Source: Cryptomeria japonica
Lineage: Eukaryota; Streptophyta; Pinopsida; Cupressales; Cupressaceae
Assembly (NCBI RefSeq): GCF_030272615.1
Contig: NC_081406.1
Location: 246,569,218-246,633,217 of the forward strand
Direction of reading: 5' to 3'
DNA length: 64,000 bases
The position numbers and the translations under genes were made by a program. The notes below the pieces were generated by a model. That model was not told the origin of the DNA and did not search any database. It saw only the letters and a list, made by a program, of their open reading frames with translations. This document shows positions 1 to 12,600 of this stretch, in pieces (position 1 is the stretch's first letter; each line of letters opens with the position of its first letter).

Positions 1-1
1 G

Positions 2-2739
2 CAGACCAAAGGTAACTTATTTCAGCTGAATGCAAATATAAGTACATGTCTTATGGCTAAGTTTGATGATAGCTGGATATGGCATAGGAGACTCTGCCAT
101 GTAAACTTTGATAACATTGTGAAGGCTAGTAAGACCAAGGCAGTTAGAGGATTACCTATGCTGAGCAAACCAGAAAATCCTTTGTGCAGAGAGTGTCAAC
201 TAGGGAAAATGTCATCCTCAACCTTCAAAGGTAAATCTTTCACTACTGAAAATTTACTTGATCTTGTGCATACTGATTTATGTGGTCCTATGAAGACTAG
301 GAGTGTGCAGGGAGATAGGTATTTTATGATTATTATAGATGATTTCTCAAGAATGATGTGGGTCACATTCTTGAAGGACAAATCTGAAGCTTTTGGAAAG
401 TTCAAAGCCTTCAAAGCACTGGTAGAAAAGGAAAGCAATAGAAGAATCAAATGCCTTAGAACTGATCAAGGAGGGGAATTCATTTCCAGAGAATTCAACA
501 AATATTGTGAAGAGAATGGCATCAAGAGGCAACTGTCTGCCCCCCAGACTCCATAGCAGAATGGCTTAGCAGAGAGGAACAATCGGACTGTGGTTGAAGT
601 GGCTAGAACTATGTTGATCCAAGGAAAGGTCGCTCACACCTTTTGGAGAGAAGCTGTGAGCACTGCAGTCTACACAATGAATTGAGTACTCATCAAGAAA
701 GGAAAGGATAAGACTCCTTATGAGTACTGTACCGGTAAGACACCAGTGATAAGCTACATTTGAGTGTCTGGTAGTAAATGTTATATCAAGAGGAGTGAAC
801 ATTAGAGCAAGTTTGATGCCAAATGTGATGAGGGAATATTCCTGTTGTATTCCACTAAGAGCAAAGCTCTCAAATGCTTCAACAATAGGACTCGGAGAAT
901 TATTGAAAGCATCAATGATAGGGTTGATGAAAAGTCTGAAAAATATGAGGAAACTGACAGAGAGCATGTAGGAGATGAACCGGTAGTAACCTTCTGGGAA
1001 CCGGTTGCAAATGTGCCCAGTACCAGCAACTATGCTCCTACACTGGTAGATGTTGATGAAGATGAGGATGATGAAGAAAAGCAAGATGAAGCTATTAAGA
1101 ATATACCTAGGTATGTCAAACTCAATCATGATCCAAAGCAAATCATAGGAGACAAAGATGCAAGAATTCTTACAAGAAGAAAGGTCAGAGAAAAATCATG
1201 TATGATCTTTGAATTTGAGCCTAAATCATTCAAAGAGGCACATAAAGATGAAGATTGGGTCAAGCTAATGGAAGAGGAACTTGATCAGATAGAAAAGAAT
1301 GGTACATGGTCCTTGGTACCCAGACCGGAGCATAAAAATGTCATTGGAACCAAATGGGTTTTTCAAAAATAAGCTAAATGAAGATGGGACAGTGATAAGA
1401 AACAAAGCTAGACTAGTGTGTAAGGGGTATGCTCAAGAAGAAGGAGAAGACTATGGAGAAACCTTTTCTCTAGTAGCTAGATTAGAAGGAGTTTGTATGC
1501 TTCTTGCATATGCAACTTTTAAAGGATTCAAGGTATACCAAATGGATGTAAAATCTGCATTCCTAAATGGAATACTTGAAGAGGAGGTGTATATAGAGCA
1601 ACCAGATGGGTTTGCCCTATCAGAAGATAGTGACATGGTGTGTAGGCTACATAAAGCCTTGTATGGACTAAAGCAGGCACCTAGAGCATGGTATGAACGC
1701 TTGCACTCCCATCTTGTGAAGATTGGATTTGAAAGAACAAGTGAAGATAGCAATATCTACTTGAAATTAGAAGGAGATCAAATTCTGATTTGTGAAGTAT
1801 TTGTTGATGACATCATCTTTGGAGGAGATGACAAGATGAGTCATGATTTTGCCGATGAGATGAAGAAGGAATTTGACATGTCACTCATAGGGGAGATTAA
1901 GTTCTTCATTGGACTGCAGATTCAACAAATGAAGGATGGAATCTTTATTACTTAGTCCAAGTATGTCAAAGAGGTTTTGAAGACCTTTGGCATGGAAGAA
2001 AGTAAACTGGTTGGTACACCAATGGTGACTGGTTGTAAACTATCAAAAGAAGATGACTCAGCACTGGTAAATGAGAAGGAATACCGATCAATGATTGGTA
2101 AGTTGCATTATGTAGTGCATAGAAGACCGGATATTGCACATGTAGTGGGTATTACCACTCAGTTTCAACAAAGCCCAAGAGAATCCCACTTGGTAGTAGT
2201 CAAGTGGATTATTAGATATCATAAGGGAACTATTGACTATGGGTTATGGTATCCATACAATAATGATTTCAACTTGAAAGTGTTCATAGGTGTTGATTGG
2301 GCTGGTAATGTAGATGATCGGAAGAGCACAACTGGTGGTGGATTCTTTCTCGGTGGTAGACTGGTCTCATGGATGAGTAAAAAGCAGAGTTGTATCTCTT
2401 AGTCTACAACAGGAGTGGAGTATGTTGCAGCTTTTATGAACTGTACCCAAACTATTTGGATGAAGCATGTATTGAATGGCTTCAAAGTTCCTGTATTTGA
2501 ACCGGTAAGTATATTTTGTGACAATACAAGTGTAATTAACATTTCCAAGAATCTGGTTTTACATGCTAGAACCAAGCACTTTGAACTCAAGTATCATTTC
2601 TTGAGGGAAAAGGTTTAGAACAAAGAGGTGGCATTGGAACATGTAGTTAGCATACATATTCACCAAGCCTCTACCGAAGGCTTCATTTATCTATTTGAGA
2701 GGTGAATTAGGGGTGTTGCCCCTTGAAGAGGTGAACTAA
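2..2739 (+). pseudogene. A pol pseudogene (integrase, RT, RNase H)
   Basis: Broken copia polyprotein. Order: gag-pre-integrase with the H..C..C zinc region (WIWHRRLCHVNF; CRECQLGK) at about 70-210; integrase core with HTDLCG near 275, LRTDQGGEF near 460 and QNGLAERNN near 560, which carry the three acidic residues; RT with [11 protein letters not shown] near 1540 and an intact FVDDIIFGG near 1800; RNase H with WAGNVDDRKST near 2300. In-frame stops lie at 554, 683, 761 and 803 in the first frame and at 1953, 2400 and 2616 in the later frame. A one-base insertion near 1364 changes frame, and a small deletion near 2650 affects the C-terminus. Compared with B, the stops at 554, 803 and 1953 are CAG to TAG, 683 is CGA to TGA, and 2400 faces CAA in B. 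Confidence 0.92.
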
Positions 2740-2984
2740 AAGTAAGTGCTCCACATCAGTCAGATCTTACTTTGCTATATCTTCTCAGGATTGATGTGTT
2801 GAATGATGCTACTCCTCAGGGGGAGCAGCGTAGTGGAATAAGGAAGCTTGTGCCTCCACTTTGGCATTGTTGTCAAAGGGGGAGAAGATGTGAAGTGGAA
2901 AAGATATCTATAGTATTAAGGAGAAGATGTGATGCAGAAAGAGTGATATCTTTGTATATTGCCATCAATGCCAAAGGGGGAGAT
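2740..2984 (+). other. A 3' UTR with two polypurine tracts
   Basis: Non-coding stretch between the pol stop and the 3' LTR. It has two near-identical purine tracts: caaagggggagaag near 2872 and ccaaagggggagat at 2971-2984. The second abuts the LTR and is the expected plus-strand primer. The 16-base arm at 2959-2974 is an imperfect inverted repeat of 3030-3045 inside the LTR. Confidence 0.8.
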
Positions 2985-4483
2985 TGTTGGCATATGTGCA
3001 AGAGTATGATGACATGATGATATTGTATGTTGTCATTGATGTCAATATGCTGAGAAGTGAACCGGTATATTGAAGTTAAGCAACTGGCAAAGAGAACCGG
3101 TATAGTGGTGTAAATAGGTATATGTGCAATAAGTGTAGTGGTATGATTGTCCAAGTGAACCGGTATGATGTTGTGAACCGAAACCGGTATGTTGGAACGA
3201 GAACCAGTACATGGAATGTGGTAGGACTACTGGTTGGTAGTCTTAGCTTTAGGGTTTCAAGTTGAAGTGTTTCAAGCCCGATGACATTGTGTGATGAGTT
3301 AGCATATTAATGGAGATCAGATCATGTTGCCATGTCAGTCTCATGCACTTCAAGGATCTTGCATGAAGAAGATTGATCCTATCTACCTCAGGAATGTGTA
3401 AAGTATTTGCAAACGGTGGAGAACACGTGATGGGTTATCGCCTCCATGAAGCGGTGAAGAATGAATGATGGAGAATATCTTGAGATCTATTCAAGACCAT
3501 TGTATTCAAATGCAAAGTGCTCAATGGTCAGGATTGAACCTATCAATTTCTTAACCTAAGTGTTTAGGGTTTAGGGTTTATGTTGCCGACATATCTGTGT
3601 TCTATAAGGTCAATGTTGTGTTTCATGTTGAGGTTGTTGGCAATATTGTGTGTGTATCTAAGTGTAGAGATACATGATTCTTGCCAAATTGGATAAGAAG
3701 ATTGATACCTACATAGTGGGTGTGTAGAAGGAAGGAACTAAAGTGGATTTGCATTGGCATTGAGTGCTATTACCAGATCATTGTAATACTTGTTGGATTT
3801 TTAACTACTTCAATAGTTGGAAAATCCCTTAGTCGGGTAGCTTTAACTAGCTTGCCGTAAATCCTTTAACAGGGTGACTCTAAGCCATTGAGTTCATAAA
3901 ATCCTCTAACAAGGTAACCTCTAACAGTGTTTAACCCTTAACCGGGTATTCTAGCCATCCCTTAACCGGGTGATGCCTAACAAGATCGGTTCCTAACAAA
4001 ACCTGTTGTAACAATATTTAATCGAACTAGGCTTCTAACAGAGCAGACTTCTAAAGAGTTCAAAACAGCTTGTGGGTATTCATCCCCACCATGGTTTTTC
4101 CCAATTGGGTTTCCACGTGAAAATTGTGTGTGTCATATGTGATGTCTTTTTCATGCGATGCTTTGTTGTTTTCTGTCAAGCGGTGAATCATGTTGATCTA
4201 GCAAGTTATTATATTTCTGATGATAGATTATCTATTTATGCATAAGGACAAAGTGGAAATGAGGAAGTAGGTTGTGTGGAAAGCTAATAAGATTGACTGG
4301 TTCATGTCTTTCACAGTTGCACTGTGTTTAATCGGTAGTAGTCTGGTTTGGACCGGTGTTGGAGATTGCCAGTAGTTTACACTCTGCAATCAAACTGGTT
4401 TAGGAGAAGTTTTTGTGCCTACACTGATTCACCCCCCCCTCTCAGTACTGGTTTGGTACTCACTTTTCATCATTGACTTATCA
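2985..4483 (+). repeat. A 3' LTR
   Basis: LTR of 1499 bp starting TGTTGGCATATG and ending ATTGACTTATCA. U3 holds repeated GAACCGGTAT-like decamers (3058-3210). The middle has units such as CCCTTAACCGGGT (about 3821-4010). U5 has the GTGGG..CCCAC hairpin (about 4070-4090) followed by TTTTTCCCAATTGGGTTT, and a gattcacccccccctctcagt motif near the 3' end. Boundaries follow from the adjacent polypurine tract and alignment with B. Confidence 0.9.
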
Positions 4484-6364
4484 GGGTAGTATTATGCATT
4501 TCCAATGAAGTTACATACTAATCACATTTTCAACTTTCCATGATTCTACAATCATTTATGATTTTTCCTCACAATTATCATGTGTGTATAATTTAGATAA
4601 AAATGATAATTATATATGCTCAGAAGATAGTGTAATTCTCTAACATTTTAATAAGTTCAAAATCAATTAATTATCTCTTTCCTTTGCTCGAGTATTTTTA
4701 TAAACTAGTTTATACAATCTCTTATTTGATATAATATAGGTATTTATATTCTAATAGGTTTTTGAAACCCTTGACATATTTTTCACAAATATCCCCATTG
4801 TTTGCATATTAGCCATGGATGACAATAACATTTTTATTGAGCACAATAAGATATAGTGATATGCCTAAAGTGGCCAAATATATTAAAAAAATAAGCATAT
4901 AATACTCTAGATCGGAGGTACTTTTAGCATATGATCAATGAACACGAGATTTTCCTAGATACCCAAATAGTATTTCCCAAAAACCCATATGATTTATTTT
5001 TTTGATTTTATACACTATTAGTAATTTCAACCTCTCAAAACAAATAAATTAGACCAAAATCCATGATATGCAACATGCAATTCAAAGGAAAGAGCATGGA
5101 TACTCTTATTTCTACTTCAAAAATATTAGAAGTTTGCGATTTACAAAACAACATATCGATATTGCTTCAACAATTCTTTTTTGAGTTACAGAGTCCTCCC
5201 TTTCTCTATTGTTACTGCCACTTTCCTCTTGTTTCCCCTTTCTACATCAATGTCAAAGGAATCCCTTTGAATTATTTTCAATTATCTCCACATTGTCTAC
5301 CACTACAACTATGTATTGAAGTCTTTAAGACTCCCTTGACTACACACCACATCTAAATAAATATATTTAATGTATTTTAACTCCACTAAGTGGAGCTCAA
5401 TAAATTTCAAAAATAATAAATAAATTTTAACTCATTTTTATGCTCTTGCCTTAGTGTGTATCCTCCTAGCTCTTTTCCAAGCCTATTTATGGCCTTTGCA
5501 CTATAAAAATGATGTCATATGATCAATGTGGTGATCTAGGTCTCTGTCTTGAGCATGTATATACTTGATAAACCTTTGTTTCACCCCTTTCTAGGTGGAA
5601 TAGGCTTCTAGGTACCATTTCCCCCCCAAAAAAACTCATTTTTAAATAAGTTGGTGTACCGGTTCCAACCAGTTGATTCTCAATTCCAATATTTAATATG
5701 GTTATTGGTGGTCGGCCTAATTTATAAAATACATTGAAAACCCTATATAAAAGCGTTTTTCCTCATTGATTTTCATATCACAACACTGAGAATTATTGAG
5801 ATCACTTCCTAGAGAAAAGTATTATTAGTGAATTCCTTGAAATCTTAGCATTATGGAATGGTAAGTTGCAACAATCTTCATGCAAGCATGTTTTTATGAT
5901 TGATTCTTTTAGGTCTTATGATGTCATTTTATCACATCAACATTTGTGTATATTGTTCAAACAACATTGCATCATCACCATTATCAACAACATCAAGTTT
6001 GACATATAATTCAACATATTACTTAAGGACTTTTCCTTTATTCATATCTATTTAATTAAGGGTTAATTCCAAACTCAAGGTTTAACTTAGGCAAACTCCT
6101 ATCAACCCAACACCATTTTTTCCCTCTTGTGTGTGTAGGCAACAAATTCTAGAGAGAGCGAATATATATCCAAAAAGTGTAGACTGATACATAGGACCAA
6201 ATTTTAAAGAAGCAAAAAGCGAGGACAAGGTCGGTTAGCCCCATTGTTCGACACTTTTTTGAAAAGAATTTAGAGAGATAATTATAGTTACATCCAAATC
6301 CCAAAACTATTTTTGATATCTGCATTTGATAACTTCAGGATAAGTTTTCCTAGCCCATTTGTCT
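4484..6364. other. Unassigned AT-rich DNA, no supported gene
   Basis: About 1.9 kb between A and D. The longest open frame (5063-5356, 97 codons, +) has no recognisable domain and lies in AT-rich sequence, so I do not call it a gene. A TATA-like box at 5744 followed by a cluster of short direct motifs could belong to an unrecognised LTR or promoter. I see no tRNA, LTR pair or polypurine tract here. Confidence 0.5.
5744..5753 (+). promoter_or_regulatory. TATA-like box
   Basis: TATATAAAAG matches a plant TATA box well. Upstream is a GTACCGGTTCC stretch near 5658. No gene is identified downstream, so whether it acts as a promoter is inference. Confidence 0.25.
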
Positions 6365-6540
6365 TGTTGGAAATTATTGCTACTAAGATATATTGTTGTC
6401 ATTCATGTCAACAGATTCCTATGATTCATTGCTCCGATGATTGTAGATTGGTTTATTGGGATCATGGTTTGGTGTATGGAGTATTTCTAGTGTCAGTATA
6501 TCTTTCTGCATTGGTTTCACTTATTCGGGAAGCTTAATTG
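6365..6540 (+). repeat. D 5' LTR, first part
   Basis: Starts TGTTGGAAATTATTGC and aligns with the D 3' LTR at 46185. It is interrupted after the target bases aattg (6536-6540) by element C and resumes at 31286. Confidence 0.9.
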
Positions 6541-7205
6541 TGCTGGCATAACTGATGGAGATAATGATGAGATGAGGAGATTATTGGTAAAGTTTATATG
6601 ATCAGGTATATATTGTCATTGATCTCAACTAGTTTGACCGGATGCAAAACTAGCAGAGGAGAGAAGGAGAAGTTGATTCATGCATTGCGGTTAGAATTGA
6701 TGGTTGCGGTTGAGAAATGTGACTTGGAAAATTTGTGTTGATTCAGGTGTTGTGGTTCAGAATATATGTTCATAATATTGGCATGAGTCTATGATTGAAA
6801 TCACATCAAGTTTGGTGAACCGAAAAAAACATTTATAATTGACTGTTATGAACTTTGTGAAGAAGAATGAATACCGGTATCGGATATTTAACTGGTAATG
6901 ATTTAAGGTTTGGCTGTGGATATTATCATGATCATAACTTAGTGATGATGTGTCATAATTTGTGTGTAATGATAAGATGCTATTTGAGCACGTACAAGGA
7001 TTGAATTTCTTGGGAAGTAGCAAAGCGCTTAGAAGAATGAAACAAGGATGTTATTGCTTATCAAATGAATGTAAAGTGATCATTCGACGATGTAAATCAT
7101 CTAGAAATTTGTTGTAATAATCTATAATGTATTTTGGTAGAGTGTTTTACCATGCTAAATGTAAATTCATTGTATCTTGTTGATGTAATTAGGGTTTCTA
7201 GCCAT
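6541..7205 (+). repeat. C 5' LTR, first part
   Basis: Starts TGCTGGCATAACTGATGG, aligning with TGTTGGCATAACTGATGG at 29901. It is cut at gccat (7201-7205) by insertion of element B and continues at 14568. Confidence 0.92.
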
Positions 7206-8687
7206 TGTTGGCATTATGTGAACTAGTATGAGGACATAATGATTTTGTAGGTTGTCATTGATGTCAATATGCTGAATAGGTGAGAACTGGCATATGAGAG
7301 AATTGGTATAACACTATGAACCGACATGTGTGCCAAAGTGAAGCGTTGTGCTTGTTCAAAGGTGAACCGGCATATGGTTATGGGAACCGGCAAATGGAAG
7401 CGTTGTATGACTACTGGTTGGTAGTCTCAACTTTAGGGTCTCCGGTTGAAATGCTTCAAGCCTGTGTGGCTCAGCCGGTGACTTTGTGTGATGAGTTAGC
7501 ATGAGAGAAAAGAACAGATCATGTTGCCATGTAAGCCTTGTGTGCGTGAAGGATCTTGCATGAAGAAGATTGTTCTTATCTACCTCGGGAATGTGCGAAG
7601 TCTGTAAAACGGTGATAACCTGTGATGGGTTATCAGTTGCCATGAAATCGGTGGAAAATGAACGATGGAGATTAATGCAGTGTGCTCAATGGTCAGGATT
7701 GAACCGTTTGAATTCCTTAACCTAATAGGTTTAGGGTTTAGGGTTTATGCTACCGACCTAACTATTTTCATATAAGGTCGATGTTGTGACTCTTTCTAGG
7801 GTTGTTGGCAAAAGTTGTGTGTGAGTATCCAAGAGAAGGGATACATGATTCTTGCCAAACCAAAAGGAGAGAAGTGATACCTACAGAGTGTAAGTACAGA
7901 AGGTGAAGAGGAGCTTAAGGGGATCTACATTGGCATTGAGTGTAGTTACTAGATCATTGTAATACCTATTGATCTCTAACCACCTCAACAGTTGGAAAAT
8001 CCCTTAACAGGGTAGCCTTAACTGACTTGTTGTAAATCCTTTAACAGGGTAATTCAAAGCTATTGAGTTCTTGAAATCCTCTAACAAGGTAGCCTTTAAC
8101 AAGGTTTAACTCTTAACCAGGTATTGTAACCATCCCTTAACCAGGTGATCTCTAACAGGATCGATTCCTAGTAGAACCTATTGTAATGTCTCTAACCGGA
8201 CAAGGCTCCTAACAGGGGGGACTTCTAAAGAGTTCAAAACAACTTTTGGGTATTCATCCCCACCGTGGTTTTTCCCAGTTCGGTTTCCACGTGAAAAATA
8301 TGTGTGTCATGTGTGATGCTTTTATCTTGTGATGCTTTGATATTGTCTATCAAGCATATGATGGTTTTGTGTTTTATGCCTGTCAATAAAACATGTTGAA
8401 CTAGCTGTTATTATGATCTGATGATAGATTACCTATTTATGCATAAGGGTGAAATGGTAGTGTAGTCTCGAGTTGAGTGAAAAGCTAAGTGAGCAACCAG
8501 TTAATGCTTGTCTCAGACGTTCTTAGCTTTACCGGTTGCACTCTGTTTCAAACCGGTGTCACTATCTGCCAGCCATTTGAAGTGTCTATTGTCAAACCGG
8601 TTTAGGACTGCATTTTTGTTTGTACTGATTCACCCCCCCCCCCTCTCAGTACTGGTTTGGTACTATTTTCTCATCATTGAGTTATCA
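7206..8687 (+). repeat. B 5' LTR
   Basis: LTR of 1482 bp, TGTTGGCATTATG to GAGTTATCA. U3 carries decayed GAACCGGCAT-like units (7280-7400). CCCTTAACAGGG-like units cover about 7990-8190, the U5 hairpin is about 8245-8297, and a long C run sits near 8631 before the end. Ends are fixed by the primer site and by the 3' copy. Confidence 0.95.
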
Positions 8688-8689
8688 AT

Positions 8690-8701
8690 TGGTATCAAAG
8701 C
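8690..8701 (+). other. B primer-binding site
   Basis: TGGTATCAAAGC lies two bases after the 5' LTR. It matches the usual plant copia site complementary to initiator-Met tRNA (TGGTATCAGAGC) at all but one base, and would prime minus-strand DNA synthesis. Confidence 0.85.
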
Positions 8702-8758
8702 ATCCTCCAGGTATTCTGTGTTATAAGCTTAACTGCTTGAGGTAAAGATCCCAGTCAA

Positions 8759-9646
8759 ATGATGAAGAGGGAAGGTCTAAAGTTTAATAGAGAAAATTTC
8801 AGTATATGGAAAGACAGGATGAAGATATACATCAGAAGCATGGGTGCTCAACACTAGAGCTATGTTGAGAATGCCTATGTTGCCCCTACCGATACTCTCA
8901 CGAATGACCAAAAGAGAGAGATGCAGGAGAATGGGCAAGTTATGGAAGCCCTAATTAATAGTTTATCTGACATTGAGTTTATTGATGTTCAAGATAAGGT
9001 AAATTCCAAAGAGGTATGGGATACTCTTGAAAATATGTATGGCGGTGATGAGCATGTAAAACAAGCTAAGGAAGAAAGCCTGAGAGGGAAGTTTGAAGAT
9101 ATGCGGATGGTTGAAGGTGAGACCATTCAACAGTATGGAATAAGAATCAAAACCGTTGTTGGAGATATCAAGAGTGTAGGTGGTAAAATAGAAGATTCCA
9201 CTGTGGTAAGCAAAGTCATGAGATCCCTATTGCCGGTCCATGCAATAAGGGTTGCTGCTATTCAGGAGCTGAGATCAATAGACAAGACCAAGGTATCCCT
9301 GGACTCCATCATAGCAAAGTTGATAGCCTATGAGCTAAATAGTTTTGATGGCAGTGTTCAAAAGACTGAATTAACTTTTAAAGCTTCTACTGTACCAAGC
9401 AGAAAAGGAAAAGAAGCTAGCACTAGTGGTGAACCAAGACAGAGCAGAGAAATGGATGATGAGGAGATTTTGATGGCATTTGAAGCTCTCCTTGCTAGGA
9501 AACTTCCTAAAGGAACCGACAAATACAAAGGTAAGCTACCTTTGAAATGCTTTTCTTGCAACCAGATAGGACATATTGTTGTAAACTGTCCTAATGGCGA
9601 CAACAAGGACAAACCAAAAAGGTTCAAGAAATTCAAAGGAGGAAAC
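8759..9646 (+). pseudogene. B gag pseudogene
   Basis: N-terminal part of the single-frame gag-pol, encoding the capsid/nucleocapsid protein that packages element RNA. The start is the first ATG after the primer site, and the start region resembles that of C (15355). Domains: copia gag capsid region (about residues 10-200, with MYGGDEHVKQAKEESLRG) and one CCHC knuckle CFSCNQIGHIVVNC at about 9549-9590. An in-frame TAG at 8855 breaks it after 32 codons; the frame otherwise stays open to a TAG at 9647, beyond which protease follows in the same frame. Confidence 0.92.
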
Positions 9647-12600
9647 TAGAGAAATTGTTTTGTGGCAGTTGATGAAGGTGTCATAGATGAAGAATCGGAG
9701 GATGAAGAAAATGAAGACATAGTGTTTGTTGCTGTCAAAGAAGATGTGTTAGACAAGAAGGCTCTTGTCTCCCAGTTTGATAATTCCAATGAGTGGATCA
9801 TTGATAGTGGTTGTTCTCACCATATGACTGGTGACTGGAGCAAGTTTCTATCCTTGGAGGAGTATGATGGTCGTGTGGTTCGCTTTGGCAATGATGCACC
9901 ATGCATGGTCAAAGGCAGAGGGTCCATCTCTTTAAATGGAAAGAGTAGTGCTGACAATGTGTACTGGGTTGATGGTCTTAGACACAACCTTTTGAGTGTT
10001 GCCCAGCTGAATAACAGTGGCCTCACTTTGGAATTAAAGAATGGAGTTTGCAAAATAAAAGGAAAGAATGGTGAATTGGTGGCCACCGACATGTAGACCA
10101 AAGGTAACCTATTTCATCTGAATGCAAGTATAAGTACATGTCTTATGGCTAAGTTTGATGATAGCTGGATATGGCATAGGAGACTCTACCATGTAAACTT
10201 TGATAACATTGTGAAGGCCAGTAAGACCAAGGCAGTTAGAGGATTACCTGTGCTGAGCAAACCAGAAAATCCTTTGTGCAGAGAGTGTCAACTGGGGAAA
10301 ATGTCATCCTCAACCTTCAAAGGTAAATCTTTCACTACTGAAAATTTACTTGATCTTGTGCATACTGATTTGTGTGGTCCTATGAAGACTAGGAGTGTGC
10401 AGGGAGATAGGTATTTTATGATTATTACAGATGATTGCTCAAGAATGATGTGGGTCACATTCTTGAAGGAAAAATCTGAAGCTTTTGGAAATTTCAAAGC
10501 CTTCAGAGCACTGGTAGAAAAGGAAAGCAGTAGAAGAATCAAATGCCTTAGAACTAATCAAGGAGGGGAATTCACTTCGAGAGAATTCAACAAATATTGT
10601 GAAGAGAATGGCATCAAGAGGCAACTGTCTACCCCCTAGACTCCACAGCAGAATGGCTTAGCAGAGAGGAACAATCGGACTGTGGTTGAAGTGGCTAGAA
10701 CTATGTTGATCCAAGGAAAGGTCACTCACACCTTTTGGAGAGAAGCTATGAGCACTACAGTCTACACAATGAACCGAGTACTCATCAAGAAAGGTAAGGA
10801 TAAAACTCCTTATGAGTATTGGACTGGTAAGACACCTGTGGTTAGCTACTTTAGAGTGTTTGGTAGCAAATATTACATCAAGAGGAGTGAACACCAGAGC
10901 AATGATGCGAAATGTGATGAGGGAATATTCCTAGGATATTCCACCAAGAGCAAAGCTCTCAAGTGTTTCAACAATAGGACTCAGAGAATTATGGAAAGCA
11001 TAAATGTAAGAGTTGATGAAACCTCTAAGAAAACTGAGGAAACTGGTAGTGAGCAAGCGGTAAACGAACCGGTTGCAACTTTCTAGGAACCGGTTGTCAG
11101 TCAACCAAGTACCAGTAATAGTGTTCCTACACCGACAGATGTAGATATTGATACTGATGGAGATGAGGATGAAGAAGAAAAGCAAGAGGAATCTACCAAG
11201 ACCATTCCTCGGTATGTCAAGCTGAATCATGATCCTAAGAAGATCATAGGAGATAAGGATGCAGGAATCCTTACAAGAAGAAAAGTTAGAGAAAACTCAT
11301 GTATGATCTCTGAATTTGAGCCTAAAACATTCAAAGAGGCACATAAAGATGAAGATTGGATCAAGGCAATGTAAGAGGAACTTGACCAGATAGAGAAAAA
11401 TGGTACATGGTCCTTGGTACCCAGACCGGAGCACAAAAATGTCATTGGTACCAAATGGGTCTTCAGAAATAAGCTAAATGAGGATGGCACAGTGATTAGA
11501 AACAAAGCTAGATTGGTGTGCAAAGGATATGCCCAAGAAGAAGGAGAAGACTATGGAGAAACCTTTGCTCCTATAGCCAGATTGGAAGGAGTTCATATGC
11601 TTCTTGCATATGCAACTTTTAAAGGCTTCAAAGTATATCAAATGGATGTAAAATTAGTATTCCTAAATGGTGTACTTGAAGAGGAGGTGTATATAGAGCA
11701 ACCAGATGGGTTTGCCCTATCTGAAGATAGTGACATGGTGTGCAGGCTACATAAAGCCTTATATGCTCTAAAGCAAGCACCTAGAGCATGGTATGAATGC
11801 CTGCATTCCCATCTTGTGAATATTGGATTTGAGAGAACAAGTAAAGATAGCAATATCTACTTGAAGTCTGAAGGAGATTAGATCCTGATCTGTGAGGTAT
11901 TTATTGATAACATTGTCTTTGGTGGAGATGACAAGATGAGTCATGAGTTTGCAGATGAGATGAAGAAAGAGTTTGAGATGTCGCTCATAGGGCAGATTAA
12001 GTTATTCATTGGACTGCAGATCCAGCAGACGAGAGATGGAATCTTTATCACTCAGTCCAAGTATGTCAAAGAGGTGTTGAAGACCTTTGGCATGGAAAAT
12101 AGCAAACCGGTTGGTACACCAATGGTGATCGGTTGTAAACTATCCAAAGAGGATGACTCAGCACTGGTTGATTTGAAGGAATACCGATCAATGATTGGTA
12201 AATTGCATTATGTAGTGCATAGCAGACTAGATATTGTACATGTAGTTGGCATTTCTGCAAGGTTCCAGAAAAGTCCAAGAGAATCCCACTTGGTTGCAGT
12301 CAAGCAGATTCTTAGGTATCTAAAGGGAACTGTTGACTATGGATTGTGGTATCCATATAGCAAGGATTTCAACTTGAAAGTGTTCACAGATGCTAATTGG
12401 GCTGGTAATGTAGATGACCGGAAGAGCATAATCAATGGTGCATTCTTCCTCAATGGTAGACTAGTCTCATGGATTAGTAAGAAGCAAAGTTGTATCTCTC
12501 AATCTACAGTGGAAGCAGAGTATGTTGCAGCTTTCATGAACTGCACTCAGACAATTTGGATGAAGCATGTATTAAATGGCTTCAAAGTTCCTGTATCTAA

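Larger units (their letters stand above)
1..4483 (+). mobile_element. Element A: Ty1/copia retrotransposon, 3' part
   Basis: This is the 3' portion of a copia element that begins upstream of the window. It enters at the gag-pre-integrase region, runs through integrase, RT and RNase H, then a 3' UTR with purine tracts and a complete 3' LTR. It is very similar to element B (about 10 kb away), so A and B are one family. The right flank after the LTR is gggta; the left target-site copy lies outside the window. Coding is destroyed by stops and at least one frameshift, so the copy is inactive. Confidence 0.93.

Noticed and set aside
566-1141. Minus-strand 191-codon frame over A pol (and similar frames over B, C, D, F)
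   Set aside because: Shadow of the plus-strand pol; it recurs at the same place in relatives because the coding sequence does.
3058-3210. Regular GAACCGGTAT repeats as a CRISPR-like array
   Set aside because: Units are 10 bases with irregular spacing inside a retrotransposon U3, in a plant genome.
5063-5356. Open frame of 97 codons in the unassigned region
   Set aside because: AT-rich, no recognised domain, no supporting signals; could be chance.
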